A stretch of DNA of 64,000 nt from Nioella ostreopsis (GTDB lineage: Bacteria > Pseudomonadota > Alphaproteobacteria > Rhodobacterales > Rhodobacteraceae), in assembly GCF_004000255.1 (NCBI RefSeq), contig NZ_RCIQ01000001.1:62001-126000 (forward strand), read 5' to 3'. Shown in pieces: positions 1 through 8,058 of the stretch (within the stretch, counting starts at the first letter, position 1; the number at the start of each line of letters is the position of its first letter). The translations under genes were made by a program, and so were the position numbers. A model generated the notes under the pieces. That model searched no databases. It was given only the letters and a program-made list of their open reading frames with translations, and was not told the DNA's origin.

Positions 1-641
1 TCGCCGGGATCGACGCGCTGAAAGCGGCGTTCAAGCGCGGGGATGACATCCACGCGATGACCGCGTCGGAGATGTTCAACGTGCCGATGGAGGACATGAC
101 GCCGGAGATCCGCCGCCGCGCCAAGGCGATCAATTTCGGGGTGATCTACGGCATTTCCGGCTTCGGTCTCGCGCGCAACCTTCGCATTCCGCGGGGCGAG
201 GCGCAGGAGTTCATCAACACCTATTTCGAACGCTTCCCCGGTATCCGGGATTACATGGACGCGACGAAAGAGTTTGCGAAATCAAAGGGCTATGTGCAGA
301 CGCTCTTTGGCCGCAAGATCCACACCCCCGAGATCAACGCCAAGGGCCCGCGCGCCAGTTTTGCCTATCGCGCGGCGATCAACGCGCCGATTCAGGGCAC
401 TGCGGCGGATGTGATCCGGCGGGCGATGATCCGCATGGAGGACGCCATAGAGGGGCTGCCCGCGAAGATGCTGCTGCAGGTGCATGACGAACTGATCTTC
501 GAGGTCGAGGAGGGGTCTGCCGATGCCTTGGTCGCGCGGGCGCGCGAGGTTATGGAAGGCGCGGCGGAGCCTGCCGTGAAACTGGCCGTGCCGCTGGTCG
601 TGGATGCGGGTCAGGGCGCGAACTGGGCCGAGGCGCATTGA
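1..641 (+). CDS. polA: DNA polymerase I, C-terminal part (5'-truncated by window edge)
   Basis: The reading frame is open from base 3 and covers about the last 212 residues of family A DNA polymerase. The fingers O-helix (RRRAKAINFG followed by YGISGFGL) and the palm motif C (LLQVHDELIFEV, with the catalytic VHDE) are intact. The C-terminus ends normally about 40 residues after the motif. The enzyme fills gaps and removes primers during replication and repair in the cytoplasm. The 5' part, with the exonuclease domains and start codon, lies outside the window. A GC-rich hairpin (ACAGGGGG.../...CACCCCCTGT) begins within 10 bases of the stop codon and may end transcription. Confidence 0.97.
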   Translation, partial: AGIDALKAAFKRGDDIHAMTASEMFNVPMEDMTPEIRRRAKAINFGVIYGISGFGLARNLRIPRGEAQEFINTYFERFPGIRDYMDATKEFAKSKGYVQTLFGRKIHTPEINAKGPRASFAYRAAINAPIQGTAADVIRRAMIRMEDAIEGLPAKMLLQVHDELIFEVEEGSADALVARAREVMEGAAEPAVKLAVPLVVDAGQGANWAEAH

Positions 642-644
642 GCC

Positions 645-703
645 AAAAACAGGGGGGTGCCATGCGTACACCCCCTGTGCACCCCCCGTACACCCCCTGT
701 GCA
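645..703. repeat. GC-rich hairpin and 17-bp direct repeat after polA
   Basis: The unit CGTACACCCCCTGTGCA occurs at 665-681 and again at 687-703, a 22-bp period. Just upstream, ACAGGGGGGTG (about 648-658) is complementary to CACCCCCTGT in either copy with one bulge. The stretch can therefore fold into two alternative hairpins directly after the polA stop. It may act as a terminator or RNA-stability element; there is no T-tract. Confidence 0.6.
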
Positions 704-863
704 GACAGAATGCGAAACCGGCGCGTGACGCGGGTGCGTGCGGTGTGAGCAGGGGCGGGTGCATAGGGGGCAGGTGATGCCGAGCCGACAAGGGATGCTA
801 GCGGGCACAGCGCGCGATGGGATTGCCTCCAGGGGTGGTTCGGCAGCGCAGGGGTGTGACTTT

Positions 864-1145
864 ATGGACTGGGACCCGAAGGCGACGTCTGACCTTGAAG
901 CGCTGCGGTCGGTCTATGACACGAATGGTGACGGCAAGCTGACGAGCGCGGACAGCACCTGGTCCCAGTTCCGGGTGGCGGTGACGGAACCGGACGGGAA
1001 GCTCAGCTATCACACGCTCGACGCGCTCGGGATCACCGAGATCGACCTGATGGGCGATGCGACGCATATTGAGCTGCCGGATGGCTCGGTGATCACCGGA
1101 CAGACGACGTTTACCATGAACGGCCAGACCCGCACGGTAAATTAG
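864..1145 (+). pseudogene. Remnant of RTX/EF-hand-type calcium-binding protein
   Basis: The reading frame encodes about 93 residues with DTNGDGKL (an EF-hand/dockerin-like calcium loop), followed by TLDALGITEIDL and a LPDGSVITGQTTFT segment. This succession is typical of an internal module of very large secreted RTX or hemolysin-type calcium-binding proteins in Rhodobacteraceae, where it is flanked by hundreds of further residues. Here there is no secretion signal, no GGxGxDxLx repeat block and no proper start; the frame stops right after the module. I read it as the decayed end of a large gene. An alternative is a short independent protein starting at 864 or upstream at 738. The family match is clear, the gene status inferred. 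Confidence 0.6.
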
Positions 1146-1741
1146 GGTCAGGGCTTCGGTAAAGGGGTCGTTTCAGTCAAGCGGTTTTACGCAGAATGAT
1201 TGATCTGCCAGAGCGGTTCAGTTGTAGCTTCTCGTGCCCACCCTGCGCCCTGTCGCGGCTTTCGGCTGAGATCCTTGGGGTACATGCTTCGGTTCGTGGT
1301 AAGCGCCGCGGTCGAAGCTTGCGATCATTCGGGCCAGCCCTCGAACCAATGGCGGGCAGGCCCTCATTATTGCTGCTCGGATGGCGTGCGCGGTCGTGGC
1401 GCAGCCGTGACGAATTTGTCCCATAGGGCTTCCTTCCATTCCGACGAATAGATCGCACCATCAAATAGTGGGATCAAACACCTGGCAGGTGCTATCGCGG
1501 GTGCACAGGCAGGATTCTTTGCCGGGACAGTTACTGGTGGTCCAGCTTGGGTCCTGACCAAACGCTCTAGTGGGTCCGATCCGGCCATCGACGGCTTCGC
1601 GCAAGAGGACCCGCGTTCGCAGGGGCCGGGTGTCTCCTGTCAAACGACATCATAGTCGGGGAAACCTGACCTCAGCCCCACTTGGCGCGGCCAGCCAAAC
1701 CGGTTAAGTCTGACTCTTGTAGGCAGGACGGGCCTTTTGAC
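1146..1741. other. Gene-poor interval with possible decayed coding sequence
   Basis: I recognise no intact gene in these 596 bases. The base composition is visibly less GC-rich than the neighbours. A frame near 1468-1640 encodes a glycine/alanine-rich stretch (HLAGAIAGAQAGFFAG) with no recognisable start. Together with the RTX remnant just upstream this looks like degraded accessory DNA. The end of the interval must hold the promoter of the sigma-factor operon; no confident box could be assigned. Confidence 0.4.
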
Positions 1742-2293
1742 ATGAGTGCAGACCACAAGTTCCTGATCGAGCAGATCGCGCAGGGCGACAAGCAAGCCTT
1801 GGCGGCGCTTTACCGTGCCCTCGAACGGCCCGTCTACAAGTTTATCGTGTCCAGATTGAACGATCCCCACGAGGCGAGCGACATACTCCATGAAGTGTTC
1901 ATGGATGTCTGGCGTTCCGCCGGCCGCTTTGAAGGGAGATCGAAGGTGCAAACCTGGATTATGGGCATAGCCTACCGAAAGAGCATCGACGCGATGCGCA
2001 AGCGCGGCCGTATGGACCTGACCGATGAAACACCGGACATGGCAGATGACGGCCCCGATCAGGAGACCTGCCTTGCAGCCGGCCAGGAGGCCGCGCATGT
2101 GAGGCATTGCCTGGAGACGCTGAAGGACGATCACCGCTCGGCGATCACCCTGGCGTTCTATCAGGACATGACCTATGGCGAGATCGCCGAGGTCGCGGGG
2201 GTGCCCGAGGGCACGATCAAGACCCGTATCTTCCATGCCAAGAAACTGTTGATGCGCTGCCTGTCTGGCCGCGTGGAAAGGGGTGTGGCATGA
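1742..2293 (+). CDS. ECF-type RNA polymerase sigma factor
   Basis: The product is 183 residues, the usual size for an extracytoplasmic-function sigma factor. Region 2 is at about residues 20-88 (ASDILHEVFMDVWR, then the promoter-melting stretch TWIMGIAYRKSIDAMRKR). Region 4 is at about 120-175, with the helix-turn-helix MTYGEIAEVAGVPEGTIKTRIFHAKK. The ATG at 1742 gives a standard N-terminus; an ATG at 1682 in the same frame would add 20 atypical residues. The stop overlaps the start of the next gene by four bases, as expected for a sigma/anti-sigma pair. It should direct polymerase to stress promoters, probably including its own. Confidence 0.93.
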   Translation: MSADHKFLIEQIAQGDKQALAALYRALERPVYKFIVSRLNDPHEASDILHEVFMDVWRSAGRFEGRSKVQTWIMGIAYRKSIDAMRKRGRMDLTDETPDMADDGPDQETCLAAGQEAAHVRHCLETLKDDHRSAITLAFYQDMTYGEIAEVAGVPEGTIKTRIFHAKKLLMRCLSGRVERGVA

Positions 2294-2901
2294 GCTACCA
2301 GGATATTCACGAATTGCTGCCCTTCCGGGCGAACGGAACCCTCGAAGGCGCCGATCTGGCCGCCGTGGACGCGGCCCTGGCCGAGGATGCCGACCTGCGC
2401 GCCGAACTGGCCGCGCTGACCGCCATCCGCGCCACGATGCGGGCCGAAGAGGTAGCCAGCCCCGGTGATTTCGGTCTGGCCCGGCTGATGCGCGATGTCG
2501 ATGCCGAAACCCATGTGGCCGCGCCCGTTGCCGCCAATGACAACGTGGTGCCCCTGTCGCGTCTTCGGATCTGGCAGGTCGCTGCCGCCGTGGTGTTGGC
2601 CGTTGGTATCGGCTTCAACCTGCCGCAGATCGGGCCGGGCTCCGCCCCCATGGAGCGGGCCGAAAGCGAACCTGCGGGCTTTACGCTGGCCAGTGGCGGT
2701 GCCGCTGCCGACTTCACTGTGGTCTTCGCGCCCGACGCGACCGAGGCGGAACTGCGTGCCCTTCTGCTGCAGGCCGGTCTGGAAATCGTTTCCGGCCCCT
2801 CGGCGCTTGGCATCTACGGGCTTGGCCTGATCGACGCTGAAATGTCGGATGCCGCATTTGCAGCGCTGTCGGCTTCGGCTATTGTCGAGGACGTGCAATA
2901 G
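2290..2901 (+). CDS. Probable membrane anti-sigma factor with periplasmic propeptide-like domain
   Basis: The 203-residue product starts at an ATG overlapping the sigma-factor stop (ATGA). The first ~75 residues are a helical acidic/alanine-rich cytosolic domain (HELLPFRANGTLEG) of the kind that binds ECF sigma factors. No HxxxCxxC zinc motif is present. One transmembrane helix lies at about 94-110 (IWQVAAAVVLAVGIGF). The periplasmic part (about 140-203) resembles a small protease-propeptide fold, with FTVVFAPDATEAELRALL and GPSALGIYGL. Position and topology support an anti-sigma role; the propeptide-like end is unusual and matches the protease encoded next. The function is inferred, not shown by a named domain. 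Confidence 0.75.
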   Translation: MSYQDIHELLPFRANGTLEGADLAAVDAALAEDADLRAELAALTAIRATMRAEEVASPGDFGLARLMRDVDAETHVAAPVAANDNVVPLSRLRIWQVAAAVVLAVGIGFNLPQIGPGSAPMERAESEPAGFTLASGGAAADFTVVFAPDATEAELRALLLQAGLEIVSGPSALGIYGLGLIDAEMSDAAFAALSASAIVEDVQ

Positions 2902-2922
2902 TCCCTTTCAAAGGCCCTGCTT

Positions 2923-4194
2923 ATGTCTCGTCTGATCATCCTAGTCGCCGCAGCTTTTCTGCTCACGCTTCAGGTGGGGGCTGCGCAAGCCCAGATCGAA
3001 CCCACCGACCCGGCAACCGGGGGACCGACCAGCCCCGGAGAGTGTGACGGGCCGTGCTACCCCGACGATCACCAAGACGAATATGGTTATGAAGATGAAC
3101 GGGTAGATGCCAATAATTCATCACAACCTCGCGTCGTGACATCTCCATCGGGTCTGCCTGAATACATCGTCAGCGGTCCGATCTCGGAATTCGACGCCTC
3201 TCGGAATGGCCTGACCGACGCCGGGGCGCAATTGCTGCGCTATCGTGATCTGCCTCTGCTCGGCATCCGCATTGCCATCTACGATTTCCGCCTGCGCCTT
3301 GGTGTGCGCCGGGCCAACATGATTCTCGACGATGTGGCTCCGAATACCCAGGTGGGGCGCCACCACATCTATGAGTTGTCTCAGGCCCGCCCCCGCGTTT
3401 ACGCCGCCGATATGATTGGCGATGCCTCCCCCGGTGCCTGCCCGGTGGGGCGTCGGTCGATCGGTCTTATCGACGGGCCGGTTGACCCGGACCACCCGGC
3501 GCTTTCCGGAGCGCAGATCGTGACGCAGAGCTTCCTCGGCGATGGCGAACGCCCGCCTGCGGGCAATCACGGAACCGCCGTGGCGGCGCTGATCGTGGGG
3601 CAGGACCCGTCCGGCGCGCTTGGCGGCTTCGCCCCCGGTGCTGCGCTGTACGCCGTCTCGGCCTTCACGGAGTCGCGCGGTGATGTCGGGGCGGATATCG
3701 AACGCATTGCCACCGCCATCGAATGGCTGCTGCAACAGGATGTGCGGCTGATCAACATGTCCTTCGCGGGGCCGGAAAACACTGTGCTGTCGGCTGTTCT
3801 GGACAGCGCTGCCGCGCGCGGGGCGATCATGATCGCCGCCGCGGGCAATGACGGGCGCGAGCGGGCCGCCTATCCGGCGGCGCACCCTTCAGTCATCGCC
3901 GTAACCGCCGTCGACGCCGCTTTCCGCCGGTATCGCGATGCCAATTACGGCGACCATATCGAGTTCTCGGCCCCCGGTGTTGATATCTACGTGGCCTCGT
4001 CGCGCGGCGGCAACTATGCCTCCGGCACCTCCTATGCCGCCCCTATCGTTACCGCACTGGCGGCCCGGCTGGGGGCAGGCGGCGGGCTGAGCCTGACCCA
4101 GATCCGTGACCGCCTGCGCGGCTCGGCGGTGGATCTTGGGCCGGATGGCTTCGATTCCGAATTCGGCTGGGGTCTTGTGCGCGGCGGTTGCTGA
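2923..4194 (+). CDS. Secreted subtilisin-like serine protease (S8 family)
   Basis: The product is 423 residues. A signal peptide ends near residue 23 (GAAQAQ). An acidic, cysteine-containing linker follows, then a propeptide-like segment at about 80-155. The catalytic domain has Asp184 (GLIDGPVD), His216 (GNHGTAVAALIVG), oxyanion Asn309 (AAAGND) and Ser370 (SGTSYAAP), so the triad is complete. It starts 21 bases after the anti-sigma gene and almost certainly belongs to the same operon. The enzyme should act in the periplasm or outside the cell. Its propeptide region resembles the C-terminal domain of the preceding anti-sigma protein, so the protease may be both a target and an input of that sigma pathway (inference). 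Confidence 0.93.
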   Translation: MSRLIILVAAAFLLTLQVGAAQAQIEPTDPATGGPTSPGECDGPCYPDDHQDEYGYEDERVDANNSSQPRVVTSPSGLPEYIVSGPISEFDASRNGLTDAGAQLLRYRDLPLLGIRIAIYDFRLRLGVRRANMILDDVAPNTQVGRHHIYELSQARPRVYAADMIGDASPGACPVGRRSIGLIDGPVDPDHPALSGAQIVTQSFLGDGERPPAGNHGTAVAALIVGQDPSGALGGFAPGAALYAVSAFTESRGDVGADIERIATAIEWLLQQDVRLINMSFAGPENTVLSAVLDSAAARGAIMIAAAGNDGRERAAYPAAHPSVIAVTAVDAAFRRYRDANYGDHIEFSAPGVDIYVASSRGGNYASGTSYAAPIVTALAARLGAGGGLSLTQIRDRLRGSAVDLGPDGFDSEFGWGLVRGGC

Positions 4195-4223
4195 AACCGC
4201 ATATTGCAAGAGTGATCCTTGAG

Positions 4224-4250
4224 GAACCGGCCTGTTGCGGGCCGGTTTCT
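4224..4250 (+). terminator. Hairpin terminator after the subtilase gene
   Basis: AACCGGCC at 4225-4232 pairs perfectly with GGCCGGTT at 4240-4247, followed by TTCTTG. It lies 30 bases past the subtilase stop, where the sigma/anti-sigma/protease operon should end. Confidence 0.7.
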
Positions 4251-4375
4251 TGCGTTTCCGGCTTTTGCCACGATGAAATCGGGATGGGATTTTGAACCGA
4301 GGCCGGCCACCGTCCGACCAACAGGTATAAGGGCGGATTTTCCCGCCGGATGCCATAACGATCAGGACCCAAGCC

Positions 4376-4555
4376 ATGACCCGTTTTCTTGCCCCCTTTT
4401 CCTCTGCCGCCCGCCGCGCCATCGCAGGCGATCACCTTCGGGTCCGCAGCAGTGCCGCCGGATCGCAGCGTGACCTGGTGGCGGTGCCTACCCGCGACAC
4501 CGCCCCTGCTTCCCGCGCCCGGCTGACCAATTTCCGCCGCGCCATTCAGGGCTGA
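4376..4555 (+). CDS. Small arginine-rich hypothetical protein
   Basis: An ATG-initiated frame of 59 residues (beginning MTRFLAPFSSAARRAIAG, ending FRRAIQG) with ten or so arginines and no acidic patch. An AGGA sequence lies about 12 bases before the ATG, and a perfect 8-bp inverted repeat (TCCGTGGC...GCCACGGA, 4568-4594) lies 12 bases after the stop. I do not recognise the family. Codon use is compatible with the genome, but the frame is short, so this may be chance. No membrane segment or signal peptide is visible. Confidence 0.4.
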   Translation: MTRFLAPFSSAARRAIAGDHLRVRSSAAGSQRDLVAVPTRDTAPASRARLTNFRRAIQG

Positions 4556-4646
4556 ACCATCGGTGTTTCCGTGGCCACTGTCACCTGCCACGGACTTGTC
4601 CCTCGTCTGACCGATCCCGCTTTTCCGTCCCGATCGGCACCTTTCC

Positions 4647-4680
4647 GGCCCGTATTCTTCATGAGTGCGGGCCTTTTTTT
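4647..4680 (+). terminator. Intrinsic terminator
   Basis: GGCCCG (4647-4652) pairs with CGGGCC (4668-4673), followed by seven T residues. This is a classical Rho-independent terminator in the plus sense. It sits beyond the small arginine-rich frame and could end its transcript. Confidence 0.75.
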
Positions 4681-4807
4681 GTACGTGGCCCGCCAGTTCG
4701 GCGCGCGGATCGAAAAAAATCTGAAAAACTTTGAACCAAGTCGACACGTCCCCCGACCTACTCCTGTATCGCGCAGATGTTCTGCGCTGCAGGTGAGGGA
4801 GCACAAC

Positions 4808-4978
4808 GTGTCACGATTTCTGAAGTGCATGCTGACATTTGTCTCGGTCAGTGTGAAACGCGTTCCTTCCCCGATTGCCTTGGATTTCTGGCAACCGCTG
4901 CCCGCTTGTTATGGCCAGGCGATCAGTGGTGATGACGAAATCATTTCCCAATATCGCAGCCACTTGTTTTCCGTCTAA
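4808..4978 (+). CDS. Possible small protein preceding a strong terminator
   Basis: A 56-residue frame starting at GTG 4808 (an in-frame ATG occurs at 4829). A GAGGGA ribosome-binding-like sequence lies seven bases before the GTG. The translation (VSRFLKCMLTFVSVSVKR..., ending YRSHLFSV) has a weakly hydrophobic N-terminal third and matches no family I know. It lies between one terminator (4647-4680) and another (5029-5068), so this interval may be an independent transcript: either this peptide or a small RNA. Confidence 0.3.
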   Translation: MSRFLKCMLTFVSVSVKRVPSPIALDFWQPLPACYGQAISGDDEIISQYRSHLFSV

Positions 4979-5028
4979 CCGGCTGCTTTCCCGGCGCCGA
5001 ACACCCCCCGTCCTTAGTTCGGTGCCCC

Positions 5029-5068
5029 GATGCCCGGTCCTCCCCCGGACCGGGCATCTTCTTTTTCT
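5029..5068 (+). terminator. Strong intrinsic terminator
   Basis: GATGCCCGGTCC (5029-5040) pairs without mismatch with GGACCGGGCATC (5047-5058) across a six-base loop, followed by TTCTTTTTC. No large gene ends nearby; the nearest upstream frame is the possible 56-residue peptide ending at 4978. Confidence 0.85.
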
Positions 5069-5160
5069 GTCCCGTCAAGTGCTCTTGAAATCCGTTGCAC
5101 GATGCGCAACGCCTGTCTCATCCTCTTTGCGCTGCCCGTGCACAAGCGTATCACAGGGAC

Positions 5161-6204
5161 ATGAACAGCTGGCTGCCCCCAGATCCCGCAACGCTTGCCA
5201 CCACGCTGGCCGTGGGCGCTATGGGTGCGATGGCCGCGGTCTTGCTGCACATTCCCGCCCCCTACCTGACCGGGCCTGCCGCGCTGGTGACGCTGGCGGG
5301 TGTCTTGGGCCTGCGCACGCGGGTGCCGCTGCCGCTGAGGGACAGCTGCTTCCTTGTCATCGGCACGTCGATGGGGGCTGGCGTGAACCCCGAGATCCTG
5401 GCCGCCGCAGCCCAATGGCCCCTCAGCCTCGCGGCGCTTGCCTCGGCGCTTCTGGTCATTTTTCTGGGCGGTGCCACACTCCTGCAGCGCTGGCTTGAAT
5501 TCGACCGCATATCGGCCCTGCTGGCGGCGACGCCCGGACATCTGAGTTATATCCTGTCCCTGTCTGCCGATACCAAATCGGAGCTATCGACCATCACCGT
5601 GGCGCAGTCCCTGCGGGTGCTCATCCTGACATTGCTGGTGCCGCTGGCTGTGGCCCTGCTGACCGATGTGGATCTGAGCATGTCGGCGCGCCCCGACGCG
5701 GTTATGTCGCTGGTGCATCTGGGCGTGATCATGGTGCTGGCCGCGGCGCTTGGCGCAGTGCTGAAACGCCTGAACATGCCGGCGGCCTTCCTGATGGGCG
5801 GCTTCATAATCTCGGCGGTCAGCCACGGCACCGGCGCAACCCCGGGGCTGGTGCCCGGATGGGTGACGATCCCCGGATTTGCCATCATGGGCACTTTGAT
5901 CGGCACCCGCTTTTCAGGCATCTCGCTGGCCCAGATCCGGCGTGCCTCGGGCGCGGCGGCGGTGCTGACGACGCTGGCGCTGATCGCCACCGTGGGGGCG
6001 GCACTGTCCATGCACTGGGCCCTGGGTCTGCCGGTGACGAACCTTCTCATTGCCTATGCCCCCGGCGGGTTGGAGACCATGGCCGCGATGTCGGTGATGC
6101 TGGATGCCGACCCGGCCTTCGTGGCCTTCCACCACGCTTTCCGCATCCTGCTGCTGACTTTCCTCGTTCCCGCCTTCCTGCCCAGATCGGAGCCCGAGAC
6201 ATGA
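5161..6204 (+). CDS. AbrB-type (PF05145-like) multi-spanning membrane protein
   Basis: The 347-residue product consists of about ten hydrophobic helices arranged as two similar halves, each opening with a GAMGA or GAALGA type helix followed by a small-residue-rich loop (PAPYLTGPAAL; MPAAFLMGGF). Short signatures such as ATPGHLSYILSLS and AYAPGGLETMAAMSVML are typical of the AbrB duplication family, often labelled transcriptional regulator or ammonia monooxygenase although it is a membrane protein. The ATG at 5161 opens directly into the first helix; an upstream in-frame start at 5095 is less likely. The stop overlaps the next gene by four bases. Transport of a small organic acid is plausible but unproven. 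Confidence 0.85.
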   Translation: MNSWLPPDPATLATTLAVGAMGAMAAVLLHIPAPYLTGPAALVTLAGVLGLRTRVPLPLRDSCFLVIGTSMGAGVNPEILAAAAQWPLSLAALASALLVIFLGGATLLQRWLEFDRISALLAATPGHLSYILSLSADTKSELSTITVAQSLRVLILTLLVPLAVALLTDVDLSMSARPDAVMSLVHLGVIMVLAAALGAVLKRLNMPAAFLMGGFIISAVSHGTGATPGLVPGWVTIPGFAIMGTLIGTRFSGISLAQIRRASGAAAVLTTLALIATVGAALSMHWALGLPVTNLLIAYAPGGLETMAAMSVMLDADPAFVAFHHAFRILLLTFLVPAFLPRSEPET

Positions 6205-7400
6205 CCGCGCCCAAGCCCCTTGCCGGTATCCGTGTTCTGGACCTGACCAATGTGCTGGCCGGTCCCTTCGCCTGCCATCAACTGGCCCATATGGGGGCCG
6301 AGGTGATCAAGGTGGAGGCGCCGGGTCGGGGGGATCTGGCGCGGCAGTTGGGGGCCGATCCGGGGTTGAATGCGGCGGGCATGGGCGTGTCTTTCCTGGC
6401 GCAGAACGCCGGGAAGAAGTCGGTGACGCTGAACCTGAAACATGCGGAGGGCAAGGAGATCCTGAAGGAACTGGTGCGCGGGGCCGACGTTCTGGTGGAA
6501 AACTTTCGCCCCGGTGTGATGGACCGGTTGGGGCTGGGGCCGGAGGTTCTGCGGGCCGAAAACCCCCGGCTCATCTACTGCGCGATCTCGGGCTTCGGGC
6601 AGGATGGGCCATGGGTCAATCGCCCCGCCTATGACCAGATCGTGCAGGGCGTGGCGGGCGTGATGTCGATTACTGGCGATGCAGAGAGCGCGCCTTTGCG
6701 CGTGGGCTATCCGATTGCCGACACGATCGGCGGGCTGACGGCGGCGATGACGATTGCGTCCGCGCTGAACGCGCCGGACCGGGGCTGTGTGATCGACGTG
6801 TCGATGCTGGAGGCAGTGTTGGCCACGATGGGATGGGCGGTGTCGAATTACCTGATCGCGGGGGTGGAACCCGGTGCGCATGGCAATGAGAACACGACCT
6901 CCGCCCCTTCGGGCGCGTTCCGCTGCAAGGGGGGGCTGGTGAATATCGCTGCCAACAAGGACGAACAGTGGGAATTGCTGGCCCGGCATCTGGGGTTGGA
7001 GGTACTGCTGGACGACCCCGACTATGCCACCCGCGAGGACCGAAAACGCAACCGCTATGCGTTGCGGTCGCTGATCGAGGCGCGGTTGGAGGCGAAATCT
7101 GCGCGGGACTGGGCACGGGAGTTGAACGCCCTGGGCGTGCCGGCCGGGGCGGTTCTGTCGGTGCCCGAGGCGCTGGCGCATCCTCAGGTGGCCGACCGGG
7201 GGCTGGTGGCCTGCTTCGAGGATGTGCCGGGCGTGGACCGGCCGGTGCGGGTGCTGCGACCGGGCGTGAAACTGGATGGGGCCGTGCCCGAGGTGGCACA
7301 GGGGCCACCCGCGCTCGGGGCCGATTCGGCGGAGGTCTTCGGGACGCTCGGGCTGGATTCGGCAGAACTGGAACGGCTGGCGCGCGACGGGGTGATCTGA
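6201..7400 (+). CDS. Class III (CaiB/BaiF family) CoA-transferase
   Basis: The 399-residue protein begins with LAGIRVLDLTNVLAGPFACHQLAHMGAEVIKVE, the signature N-terminus of family III CoA-transferases. It continues with NAGKKSVTLNLK, LVENFRPGVMDRLGLG and the catalytic aspartate in NRPAYDQIVQG. The family moves CoA between carboxylic acids in the cytosol. The start overlaps the stop of the AbrB-type membrane gene (ATGA), so the two are translationally coupled. A membrane protein that imports a carboxylate and a transferase that activates it would be a coherent pair; the acid cannot be told from sequence. Confidence 0.93.
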   Translation: MTAPKPLAGIRVLDLTNVLAGPFACHQLAHMGAEVIKVEAPGRGDLARQLGADPGLNAAGMGVSFLAQNAGKKSVTLNLKHAEGKEILKELVRGADVLVENFRPGVMDRLGLGPEVLRAENPRLIYCAISGFGQDGPWVNRPAYDQIVQGVAGVMSITGDAESAPLRVGYPIADTIGGLTAAMTIASALNAPDRGCVIDVSMLEAVLATMGWAVSNYLIAGVEPGAHGNENTTSAPSGAFRCKGGLVNIAANKDEQWELLARHLGLEVLLDDPDYATREDRKRNRYALRSLIEARLEAKSARDWARELNALGVPAGAVLSVPEALAHPQVADRGLVACFEDVPGVDRPVRVLRPGVKLDGAVPEVAQGPPALGADSAEVFGTLGLDSAELERLARDGVI

Positions 7401-7523
7401 GCGGCGGGGAGCGGCCCGGCTCAACCTGCCCCCGGACGGCGGAGGCCTCGCCGGGCCGCGCTGCCGCGGGATATCGGCTGGGTCAGGTTTGCCGGTTCGG
7501 AGGTTTGCGCGGGTTGCTCGGGA

Positions 7524-7563
7524 GGGATGCCTCCGGCGGGAGTATTTGGGCCAAGAAGAAGGG
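7524..7563 (-). repeat. Rhodobacteraceae-type 3'-UTR motif downstream of dtd
   Basis: The plus-strand sequence contains GCCTCCGGCG, GGAGTATTT, CCAAG and GAAGGG in that order. In the sense of dtd it begins eight bases after the stop codon. A second copy in the same relation to its gene lies after glyS (27879-27921). Confidence 0.6.
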
Positions 7564-7571
7564 TACGGGGG

Positions 7572-8018
7572 TCAGTTGGCCTCGGTGTCGATCCAGATCG
7601 TGACCGGGCCGTCATTGATGAGCGAGACCTTCATATCGGCCCCGAACTGGCCGGTCTCGGTCGGGATGCCGAGCCCTGCCAGATGGGCTGCCACATGCTG
7701 ATAGAGCCGGTCACCCTCGGCGGGCGGGGCGGCGGTGGAGAAGCCGGGGCGGTTGCCGCGCGAGGTGTCGGCGGCCAGCGTGAACTGGCTGACCACGAGG
7801 GCCGAGCCGCCCATGTCGAGGATCGAGCGGTTCATCTTGCCCGCCTCATCGGTGAAGATCCTGAGTTTCGAGATCTTGGTGGCCAGCATTTCAGCCTGCG
7901 CCGTGTCATCGCCCTGCATGGCGCAGACGAGGATCAGCAGGCCGGGGCCGGATTGGCCAATGATCTCTCCGTCGACGCGGACGGCGGCTTCGCTGATGCG
8001 TTGGATGAGGGCGCGCAT
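7572..8018 (-). CDS. dtd: D-aminoacyl-tRNA deacylase
   Basis: The 148-residue product has the standard DTD length and starts [17 protein letters not shown]. The two active-site motifs are present: SQFTL with the catalytic threonine, and NRPGFS (the cross-subunit GxPxx-type loop) about 15 residues later. The enzyme hydrolyses D-amino acids, and glycine mischarged on tRNA-Ala, from tRNA in the cytosol. An upstream in-frame start at 8138 would add 40 residues with no family counterpart, so 8018 is preferred. It is convergent with the CoA-transferase gene and divergent from hsp20. Confidence 0.95.
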   Translation of the reverse strand: MRALIQRISEAAVRVDGEIIGQSGPGLLILVCAMQGDDTAQAEMLATKISKLRIFTDEAGKMNRSILDMGGSALVVSQFTLAADTSRGNRPGFSTAAPPAEGDRLYQHVAAHLAGLGIPTETGQFGADMKVSLINDGPVTIWIDTEAN

Positions 8019-8058
8019 GTTGGATCCTTTCGCTGATCCGGGGGAGAGTGCGGAAATC

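Noticed and set aside
1682-1741. Longer N-terminus for the sigma factor from the ATG at 1682
   Set aside because: The added 20 residues are unlike ECF N-termini; the ATG at 1742 gives the standard start.
6054-7424. A 456-codon open frame antisense to the CoA-transferase gene
   Set aside because: It is histidine/arginine-rich shadow coding from a high-GC gene; the plus-strand frame has clear family motifs.
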